From Galaxea fascicularis (lineage: Eukaryota; Cnidaria; Anthozoa; Scleractinia; Euphylliidae), in the NCBI GenBank assembly GCA_948470475.1, contig OX419345.1, positions 480,001 through 544,000 of the forward strand: a stretch of 64,000 nucleotides of DNA, read 5' to 3'. Below the pieces are notes generated by a model. That model made no database searches, was not told the origin of the DNA, and was given only the letters and a program-made list of their open reading frames with translations. The position numbers and the translations under genes are program-made. Shown in pieces: positions 20,206-31,900 of this stretch; positions within the stretch are counted from its first letter, which is position 1; every line of letters begins with the position of its first letter.

Positions 20206-23200
20206 ATGAGAGTGAGAGACATGGCTGGGCCTTTGTTGAAATCTTTTGGGACTATTGTTTTGGTGGTAGCTCTCACCGTTCTTCACGGATCCTTGTGGTT
20301 TTTCAGACCGCACCATGCGGACAAAACACTGTCATTGAACCAAGGTACTTTTGAGAGCACATATCACAGCAGTCGAAAGGTATTGCAGTTCAACAGCACT
20401 GATCGTCTTCTGCAAGAACGTTATAGATCTCATGACGTTGGACACGCTCACGAGAAGGTACGATTTGTGTGGGGGCGAGAAAATGGCTCATCGTCTTTAT
20501 TTTTCTATTTTTGGCTGTTCGTTGTTTTCGCATGGGTTTTGTTTATTGAAGCATAAAACGGTAAAAACGAACGATAAAAGCCGACGTTTCGGAGTAGTCA
20601 TGACTAAATTGTCAAGAAAATATAAATAAGATCATGCAAATTACAGCATGTAAAGAGGGTCCCCTATACTTTTTTCGTGAAACGTGATTGGGACTATTTT
20701 TTCTCGTGAAACGTGATTTAGGTTTATTTTTTCATTCGTGATTCGTGATTGCCGATATTTGCTTTATCGTGAACGTGAACGAATTTTGGGAATTATCCGT
20801 GACACATGAACAGTCTCAACATTTTTACGTGAGTGCATTTTCCAAAGTGGTATAGGGTACCCTCTTAAAGCAATTTTGACGCGAAGAATAATTAAGGAGG
20901 CTTGAAAGGGTTTTTCGTTGATTTAGTGTTTGTGAAACAATGAAAGATTACAAAGAAGGATATTTAATGGTGTAGGCAAACTATATGTCTCCATGGAACT
21001 CTATTGTTGGGCTATATTTTAAGGGTGCGGTTGATGTCATATCAGTTACCATGGCAACGTCTTAGGTCCACAAAAAGGTCCTCTAAATGTCAGTTTTTGT
21101 AAATTATCTTAAAAACTAATTCGGTGACCTACCGTTTTTATTTCTTTGTTGGAAAGCTCCCTAAATTCTTTAACTTTTCAGGCAGTATGAAACAAATTTA
21201 TCCAGTAGAATTTAAGATATTTTAAAAAAATGCTTTTTATGGCTTACAGAAAATTCCACTAGATAATTTTCCCAAAACTTTTATATTTGAAGTGCTGTCA
21301 TAAATGGTGCTTGTATGCAAAAAAATCAAGATAGGTCACCGAGCAAACTTCAAGTTGTCTTCATTCTGACTTTGTTCAGAAGTTCCAAACTACATGACAG
21401 TCATATTCTTTAACCCATTTAAGTCCAATGCGCCCCCATGCGCCCTGGCAGACCAACGTGCCTTCTGCCGCCTGTGACGCCATCAGTTTGAACGGTCAAG
21501 CGTAGTTTTGTTGACGAACGTGTTTATCATAGCGAGATATTTGAAACCATACCAGATTGAGCATGATTCAGTCAAGGGGGGCCAAACATAAAGGCAAAAA
21601 ACCAAGCGACATGAACGCAAAAACTCCTTTAAAAATCTGCCCCCACCACCCACTTACCTTTCCTTTCATCAAATCCTAGGATCCTAAACGCTTTTCCAGA
21701 ACTTTTTCCCACCAAAACAAAGCCCACTCAATACCCAGCAAAAGCCCAAAAAAAATGAGGCAAAAAGAACGGGAAAAGAGGGAAGAAGAGAAAGCGAAAA
21801 GCAAAAGTCAAGACTGCTGTGTCACTTTTCAACCCAAAATTTTGCTTTCTGCGCATGCCTGTACTCTGAAAGCTAATGTTTTGCATCTGGAGCAGAAGGC
21901 CGCGTAGTGCACGACTTGCCAACGGTTTTGTGGTGAGTTCTAGCTCCTAATTGCTAGATGGTGGCAAGAAAATGACTTGACTAGCTTGAAAACGTGATTT
22001 TCGGCGAAAGTTCCAGATGCCAATGGGTTAAAAAGTAACAGTGTCTAGCTAATTGGCCTTGCAAAGTACAGTCAGGATGCAGCTCAACAAGGTCAGACAG
22101 AAAGCATATACAAGGCGCCTCTGGCAGTCGCTATACGGTCCATGTAGCACAGCCTACAGCCAGTTCGAATAAGCTGTATGCTGGTTTTTGCTGAGGGAGG
22201 AAAACCGGAGAACCCAGAGAAAAACCCTCGGAGCAGGGTCGAGAACCAACACAAACTCAGTCCACTTATGGTATCCCCAGGAATCGAACCCTGGGCCACA
22301 TTGGTGGGAGGGGAGTACTCTCACCACTACTCCATCCCTGCTCCCTGCAATCCAGTCTTCTTACTTGTACTCATGTAGATCTCTTGTGTATGTAACCTAA
22401 ACATAAGATCACTGTCTATTGTGATACCAAGTAATTTTAGGTTTTTACAATAATATTGGTACAATTGGTAAAATGTTTATTTGAATTATTTGTTTGATTC
22501 ATATATTTGCTCAGCCCCACAAGCATTTGTGTACTATAAATTACTGCAGAGGGTAAATAGATTTATTTATTATTTTTATTTGATTAACTTGCCGAACAGC
22601 TGCAGTTATGTGACAAGATATTGCCACTTACTTAGCATTTTCATACATATTTGTCAGTTGGACTATTTACCATGGTGTTGCAGAAGGCCGTAACTTGAAT
22701 GAAAACAGGGAAAAAATCAAAACATGTCAAGAACATGCCCCTAAAACCTGGAGAAAACTTGGGAAACGAAACCTCGTGTCCTGCTGTTTTCAAGATGCTG
22801 GCAAATCACTCTAACCAGCATTGTTGACTTTGGCATAACCATGGCAAGTGTCCAGATAGGCCTGCACAGTGGGCATGTCATGCAATCTGACAGTACTGTC
22901 ATGCAAAACTCGTTGATGTATTGATGTATTTGTAAACGGTGTAGAATTTGAATCTCTTGCTCTGTCATCTATTATTTATTATATTTTAGAATATACATGT
23001 TACCACTGCTTATCGCGACTAGCCTTTGCCAACTGTGGGCAGTGTATATTTCTGTAATAGTATTTCATACTTCATTTTCACAATTAACTGAACTGAACTG
23101 ATTCGTAAACTCCCTGATGTTTGGACGGGGGTGTGCTGCTGTGACTCTGAGACCCTTACACTAAATCAAACCAAGTTCAGTAGCTGTTGTATTTTGCAGC

Positions 23201-25926
23201 CCTATACTGGACTGAACACCAAAAATCCCTACCCTATCCTGGGCAGGCTATTTTCCAGAAACTTGGTCACTATTGCAGTCCCACCAAACTGAGTGGCCAA
23301 GAAATTTTCCATGTTTTTCTTTTTAGCATCAACTCCTGGGAAAATTAAAATCCTGTTCTAGACCAAAAATCTATGATTTCTATGCCCTTTAATCCCAGAC
23401 TAAAGTGCTTAAAAAGCATACCTTTCATAGCAGTGCATGTCCATATAGTTTACAGATGGTAGTTCCACAATCTTATACTGTTGTGTCCCTGCAATAATTA
23501 TTTTCCTTCATCCTCTTCTAGTGATTAATATTTCATTTTGTTTACTCGCATTTAAGGAATGCTCTGAATTACGGCATCTCAACAACTCTGAAGAGTGTTG
23601 CCAGTTTGTCAAGTCAACCGAAAGTTGTAAGGTGGATGATGGATTTATTCAGTATATCCAGATTCCATACTGTTCACTTCCTCATTGTGTTGGTTTGGCA
23701 TTTGTTTTGATGGTAAGTTAATAACTGTCAGTGCAGCTTACTATTTGGAAGGGAGAAAGTGAAGTAACCAACAAAAGTAAGAATCAAATATTGAGCCATA
23801 CTGATGTATTTCTTGCTTTGGAAGTTGCACCAGAAACAATGTCAGTGATAATGGTGATGATGATGGTGACAAGCAGGTGAACGTGATGGTCTTAGGCCCT
23901 GTTCAATCGTCGAACTTCACATGACTGTACTGAATCTAATTCAAATCACTGAGGGAAAAATATAGGTTTTTCTCATTTGCATTAGATTCAGCAGATGTGA
24001 AATTCAGTGGTTGAACTGGGCCTTAGTGTTGGTGATGACATGTTTTCAGTCAGCTTGTCTTATTGCAATCAAACACATCAACTGAAGAATCCAATTGTCA
24101 GTAGATAGTTGCTAGCTAGCTACATATTTTTGATATTATTGAAGTTTTAAGAGTCTTTCAATTTAGGTCCAACCATAAAACAGCTCTGCCTGATGGTCTG
24201 AGACCTCTTTGAAGAACTAAAGGAACTTAAATTAATTAACTGTTGATAAGTGATAATGTGTCATTCCAGAAAATATCCATACCCCTACCACGGAGGGTTT
24301 TTTCCTGTGGTACCCCCACCCCTCTGGATTTTCCATTCCAAGGGGTTTTCAAAATACCCCCCTCCCCCCTGGAATTTCCATGATTTTTACGCTTGACTTC
24401 CCTACCCCTTGGAAATTCTAAATATAAAAAACAACAACTTCAACTTTAAAACTACTTGGTTTTGAAAGATTAGGCTCTAATATTTTATTTTCCTTTAAAT
24501 GATTGTGGAAAACATTTATGCAAATGTCTCCCTGTGAGTATTTGAACAAAGAAACAAAATCGCTATAAAATCGTTAAAAGCGATCGATAAATGCACAAAT
24601 TTTATGGGGCTAGTTCTTCTTTTCATTCACTTGGTATGAGAAACTACGTATTCTAAGTGTTTACTCGATTGCATATAATTTTGTATAAACCCTCTGGAAA
24701 ACAAACCCTTTGTCAAACCCCCTCCCCCTTGGAAATTTATGGTGTTTACACCCCCTACCCCCTCAGAATTTCCATAACCCTCTGTGGGGTGGGTATGGAT
24801 ATTTTCTGGAATGACACAATAGTATATAATACTGTAGAAAATACTATTGTCACTTATGTAGTATTTTTCTAAACATTAGGCTTTCTGGTTGGTGTTTCTT
24901 TTCATAACTTTGGGCGTAACAGCGGATGACTAGTAAGTAGGTTTGCAGATAATAGTTATTGTCAATATATTTAGTAAATTGCTTGATATTTTGGAAACAT
25001 CAGTTAGAAGCCACATTTGAACAAGTCGTAATTGAAGAGGTGCCTGGGAAAAAACCCTAAGTGATGTCTGATAAATTGCCAGATTCTCCTTTCACATTTC
25101 CTTGTATGCACTTGTGAATGACAAGGAGAATTTGACATTACATCAAAAGTCACTCAGGGCATTCCATGCACCCCATCAATTAGCACCAGCCATTTATGAT
25201 TTTTCGGTGGGTAGTCCATGTTGTAGTTGTGTGCTGTAGACTGCTTTATTCTAATTCATTTTAATGTTTGTTTGTAGCTTCTGTCCTTCTCTGACCGTGA
25301 TTTCTAAGACACTCAGGATAAGTCAGAATATTGCTGTATCCTTTACCTTATTGTCTCACCATGACTTACCGGTATCACGTTCAGGAGTTCTCTTATGCAG
25401 TATTAGCCGATGTCATTAATGTCGCATTCTTGGCTCAACTTTAGGGAAATTTTCATGCCAACAAGTGATCAGAGGATCTCCAGCAACCTGAAACATTTCA
25501 TTTTGGCGAAATTCACTGTTTACCAAATATCGAATCAGGTCCAGTTTCAGGTTGTAATTATGATGATCAGCATTTTTATGAATTTGTAATTTAAATTCCT
25601 TAATTATTAATTTTGTTAACAAGGGTGTGACATTCTTAGCGTATGGAAATGGTGCCCCTGATATTTTTAGCACTTTAGCAGCTTTTTCTCAGAGCAAAAA
25701 TGAGAGCGGAGTTCAACTTGGAATTCAAGCATTATTTGGTAAGGCAGTAAGCTCCTGTTAAATCCTCTGGCTGCTCTGTTGGTTATCCACTTTTCGTTTG
25801 ATCAGTGTTTCACTTGTACTTCTTTAGGCATTTCACTTACGAAAATGTTGAATATTGAAAGTTTGGTACCAGAAAATATCCCCCGTCCCAGGGAAATTAA
25901 CCCTTAAACCCCTAAGGGGTCTCCCT

Positions 25927-25971
<45 letters not shown>

Positions 25972-28900
25972 AGTCACTCTTAGGGAGGAGAGGGTTAAAA
26001 CACTTTCTCTTTTACCACCCCTCCCCCTTGGAATTAGGTATGGACATTTCCCATAATAAATTGCACAATATTTATGATCTATTTTGTGCCTTATCTCAGG
26101 TGCTGGTATGTTTGTCACAACAGTTGTAGTGGCTGTTATATCGTTTGTCTCAACTGTTACATTGACAACTCGTCCATTTACTAGAGATGTGTTATTTTAC
26201 CTGGGAGCAGTTGCATGGGCTTTTATAACCTTGTACAAAGAGAACATAACTTTAGGAGAATCAATAGGTAATTGAACAGTTATAAACCTCCATGTATGTG
26301 TAATTCTATCCTGCTGTAATATTGTGTTCACATTATATTTTGAGAGTTACATATACTTATGGAACCATTTTGCAAATTTGAAATTTTTTGTCAAACTGAA
26401 CACAGTTCTGTATAATCTGACTGTGGTTTGAATCTACAGGTGTGAAAAAAAATGACGTGTAAAAGTACCTTCAGTTCTGATATAATATACTCTGTTTGCA
26501 TTAATAGTGAATCTTTTTACTACTAGTACCTTCCATTAATTGCTTTATGCATAAAAATACAGACATACTGGTCAAGCTGTTTAGGATGAATTCATCACAT
26601 GGGCAGTTTTACAAGGTTGCTGTTAGTGTACTTATTAAAATAATAAATTTGCATATCACCATGCCTTGGAATTATAAGTATTTCTGTACGACTAGCTTGC
26701 ATTTAAGGAAAGCAATGACTTTTTTTTAATGTAAACATGTTTCGGTTGAAACTTCATCCATTTTCAGTACACACAATTAGAACCTGAGACTTAAGGACAT
26801 GTTAAAAAGTCATTTTATTATTATACACCTGTAAGTACATTGATGACGTTTTGATGCTGAGAAGATTGAACTTAACATTTTTACTACCAGTACATGCAAT
26901 TTAAATATCTGCTTTGATTTTCTTAGAGAGAAAAGAAGAAGAAAAGAAAAGAATGTAACCTCCTTCAGTTCTGAACCAATATGCGTGACTGATTGCTCAT
27001 GATATTCAATTTTTTTCCTAGGTTTTGTAGCATTTTATGTTGTATATATTCTCATGGTAATTGTTGGCCATTACCTTTATCAACATTGGAAGAGGAAGTT
27101 AGCTACAATAGGTGAGTACTTGAGCCATGAATAAAACAAGCAATGAAAGTGTTAGGCTTGTGGGATGTGGCTTGGAGTGACAAGAATACCTCACAAATTA
27201 ATGTGTCTATGCCATGCTGACGAGGCCTAACAAGGCCAAAACAGCTGTCCATGGCTGCTAATGCTCAGGCTCAAACTTTATTTGGTAATGTCCACTACCA
27301 CATGGCTTTAGTGCCCAATAAGTGGCTTTTAGCTTACATAGACACATTAATTTGTGAGGTATTCTTGTCACTCCAAGCCACATCCCACAAGCCTTACACT
27401 TGTAAAGTTATTTTAAGATTGCAGTGACTCCCTGTACTCCTCGCTATTAAAAACAAGACTATTATAATATAGTTCTTATTATATTGATAGAAAAATTCCA
27501 GGAGTCTCAACAAAGTCTCACAGAGCCACAAAAGTTGATACATGCAGCTAGAGGGTCTAGTGAGTCTGACTTGATCACAGCTGGCAGTGTTAATGAAGAT
27601 TCAAGTTATTTCAGCCAGGACTGCATAATTGTCGATGAGCCTCATACCTTAGCAGGTATTTACATATCTTATATTTTTCAATTTTTATTTCTTGTCATGT
27701 TCATTATTATTAGTGGTTTGTCTTTAAGCAATTTTTCTGTGTTTTAATTGTTCACAGATGCTCTGCTGGAAACTGAAAACACATTTTTTGCTCCAGCTAT
27801 TCATAGTCTTCCAAAGCTGACAAGAGGGCATCATTCTGCATCTTCAGGTTAGTCAGTGAAGCTGTCCATTTAGCAGTCCTCAAACATATGTTTTTGTTTG
27901 TAAATTTAGTACTAAGCTTTTGGTACGTGTAAAATCAGTGCTAGAAACAACAGTCGGTCATCAGACATTATCACATGTCACATCAAACTAACCCATTGCT
28001 ATGGGTCTTCAAAATGAAAGGAATTATAATTATTTTGAACTAATTGCAATGTAACTGGGCAATAGCCTGTTAGTGAGGAAAGTATATACTTTGTATGGGC
28101 AACATTGGTTGCATAACTCTCTGCAAATGGTTAATTTTTCAGATGAACAAATCCCTCTTTTGGGTAGGAGGCCTGAGGTCAGGGGATGGAGGAAATTTCT
28201 ACAGGGTTTGGAGCCCATTGACAGAGAAGAATGGAGTCAGAGCAATTGCTTTTGGAAATTTTTTGCTATTTGTAAAGTAAGATACTTTTACGAGTGATTT
28301 TTTCACCCATTCAACCATGTGAACTTAATCATTGGCAGATCCAGAACATGATGTAAGGCCAGTGCTAAAGGGAAGATTTTAAAATATGAAGCTTGTGGGA
28401 TGTGACTTGGAGTGACAAGAATGCCAAACAAATTAACTTGTAAGGTATTCTTGTCACTCTAAGCCACATCCCACAAGGTTTACATTTTCATTGCTTGTTT
28501 TATTTATGTGGGTTCTTGAGGCCGGTATTAGCTGTGCCATGCTAATGAGGCTTAACAAGGTTGCAACAGCTGTCCATGGCTGCCAGTGCTTGGGCAACTA
28601 CAATACAATGAATTTTAATACAAACGTACCACTGAAACCCCACCATCTCCAGTAATATGAATTAAGCACATGGCATTTTAGACTGCATACTAATTGAGGA
28701 CGATGCCAAGCTGACAAGATGATAATAGAATTATTTTGCATTCAGGCTCCTGCAGTATTTTTTCTTAACCTCACCATACCGGTTGTGGATTACGACAAGG
28801 AGGATCATAACTGGAACAAGTGGTTGAATGTTCTTCACTGCATTACAATGCCAGTCTTTAGTGTTATGGCAATGAAAGGTTTGTCCAATAATTTTGATCT

Positions 28901-31900
28901 GTGTACAGTGTGTGTTAAAATCCCTCTTGCTCAACACTTGGAACAACATTTTGGTAAACTGAAATCTTAGACATTGGAAAGGAGTTAAATAACCAAGGGA
29001 ATATATCTTTCGGCAGGTGGCAGTACTTTGATTGGTGGACGATTTCCTGTTTGGTCACTGGCACTCTGTTGTGGACTTATTTTGGCTCTTATTGTTGCCA
29101 CGACAACCAGAAGTGATAGACGGCCATACGCTCATTCTGTAAGTACCTTCTAATTTTGTTCCACTGAGGATATATTGCCTACGTATGTTTCAGCCTCTAA
29201 AAGGTCTCAAGATTTGCCGGTTGGATTGAAAGGGACAGACTTATCATTTCCAGCTTGCAGCATGTGACAAATGTATAAAATTTAAACCCGTCATCAATCA
29301 ATTATTGATAAGCTTGGAATCTGGTGCCATAGAGGTTGGCAGGATCCTAAGCAATTCAGGTGCAACAGGGAGGTAACCATTGGAGCCCTGTGAGTGGGAA
29401 CCACCCCAGCGAGCAGCTGCCAACAGGCACCATCACACTGAAAGAGTGCAATACTTACTACAGTCGCACCTGTATTAAGCGGCACCGTATTAAGCGGTCA
29501 CCCTCCATTAAGCGGTCAGTTGTTAAAGTCCCGAAAATTATGTCTTCCCTTAATTTCTGTAGTTTTTACCTCTATTAAGCGGTCACCTCTATTAGGTGGT
29601 CGCAGCCACCTTCTACTAGGTCCCAACGGGCTGTTTCTATTGTCTTGACCTGCATTAAACGGTCACTTTGTAAACAAAAATCACTCATGTGATACCAAAA
29701 TAGCCTGCCAGGTAAGAGAATCCCGTGATTATTTTCACAAATCTTTTAAATTGGTGGAAATTGACGTTTATATTTTGCCTGGTCTCAATTAGTGATGAAT
29801 GTGATATATAAAATGGCGTCCTCCTCGCTTTCCTGTATTCTGATCAACCTGTATTAAGCAGCCACTCTGTATTTAGCGGTCATTTCGCCAACCCCCAAGG
29901 GTGACCGCTAAATACAGGTTCGACTGTATTTACCATGCTTACCAACCTTAACCACTAACGGGTGGGAGAGAACGGAACCAGATTCCACAAAAATTTGCTC
30001 AAAGAACTAAGCAAAGGCTGAATAATTAGCTGCAAAGATTTGCAAACGATCATCCGCAGTGTTTGCTCTTAGCCAAGCACATGTAATTTGTACGGGTGAC
30101 CACCCCACAGATTACTTGCACAAATGAGCAAGACCGCTGGGAGCATTGGCTTGAGTTTAACCTCGCCTAAATTGCATTTAGCCTCATTAAAACTTATTTA
30201 ATTTCCTTCCGTCATTATACTTTGTTTTGTATTCCAGTTGTTTGCATATTTAGCATTTGTGGTTTCAGTTACCTGGATTTACACTACAGCAAATGAAATT
30301 GTCAACTTACTTCAGGTGCGGTACTATCTTTCATTTAAATGAAGAGTCGGAAAGACTCTTTGTACCATGGAAGAAAATGTTTTGTTCTATACGAAGAAAA
30401 GTTTAATATTACAGCAGTTATCTTTAGAAGATTTTACATTAATCCTTTAATCATTTTTCATCAATTTTCTCTTAAAACAGTAATAACTATACTAGGAGTT
30501 TAAAACAAGTATTAAAATAAATAAATTAATTTCTTGGTTTTTACAGGCATTTGGAAATGTGTTTGGTTTAAGTGACGCAATTCTTGGCTTGACGTTTCTT
30601 GCCTGGGGGAATAGCATTGGTGGTAGGTTTTGGCTTCTTTAGCTTTATTTTCACTCGCATGACAGCATGGCCAGTCATCCTCTTAAGGCTCGTTTGCTCA
30701 AAGTGATTTTCGTGGCGCTTTTGAATACAGTTTCAGTTATCCCCCTTTCATTTTGATGCGATTTAAACGCAGCTCAGCGACCGTTGATTTTTTATGGGAT
30801 GGGGGCTGGTGGGATTTTTTTTTGGGGGGGGGGGAGCATTCCGAAAAAGATGGCTTTTGAGGAGGGGGCTGCCCAAAAAAATCAAAGGAAAAAAAAACGG
30901 CTGTAGCGAAATTCTGAGATAAAAAGTGGGAAAATAGCTGGATGGTGTAACTTATTTTGGTAGGGGTCATCCCCCAAAAAATTCTTGACTAAAACCGGTA
31001 ATTTGGAGGGAGAGGGATCATACCATTTGCTAATGACACTCCCCCAAGCAGCCCCCTCCTACCCCATAAAAAATGAACGGTCCCTAAGCACCAGGACATT
31101 GCAGGGGTTTCTCAAGTTAGAGAAGCCTCAGCGAAGAAGAGGTGGAAGAATAGTCTTTTGGGTTATAGGTGGATGTGGATGTGTGGTCTTACAAATAGAC
31201 ACCAAAACATTAACTGTAACCTTTTGTTGCTGAAATCCCCCGCGGTACTTCCAGAAAAATTGGGTGGGGGTGTGTGGCACGCTTCCTGAAATCCTGACCC
31301 TATTTTGGACCAAAAGCTGTAATTTTCCCTACCCTATTTCAGACCTGCCTTATAATCAGTTCCCTAGGTCAGACCAATGTTAAAAGGTAATGATTATACG
31401 CTTTTATTAAGTAGGATACAAAACTGTACTAAGTTTCGAGCTTAAAATTCCACACTATAAAACAGATTGCAAAATATGCTGTCATAAATACAGAATACGT
31501 GCCTACCTAACGTTAATATGATGATAATTCAAGACTAGAGTTCACAAACCATACCCTATTTCAGACCAAAATGGTCAAAATTGATACCCTATTTCAGACC
31601 AAAATGGTCAAAATTGATACCCTATTTCAGACCAAAATGGTCAAAATTGATACCCTATTTCAGACCAAAATGGTCAAAATTGATACCTTATTTCAGACCA
31701 AAAAGAATGAAAAACCATACCCTTCGGCGCCGCACATAACCTATATACCCCACATAAAGGAGCAGCCCATTCCCCCCCCCCTACCCTGGACTGAAATCAC
31801 ACCCAAATTGCGCACAATTCGCTGCAACTTCGACGCAAATGAAGTTATTTAATTTGAATACAAGACAATTATATTGCTCCCGTAAAGGGACTTTTAGAGA

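Noticed and set aside
31571..31852. ORF with an 11-residue peptide repeat
   Set aside because: Product of the 33-bp tandem repeat inside an NCLX intron.
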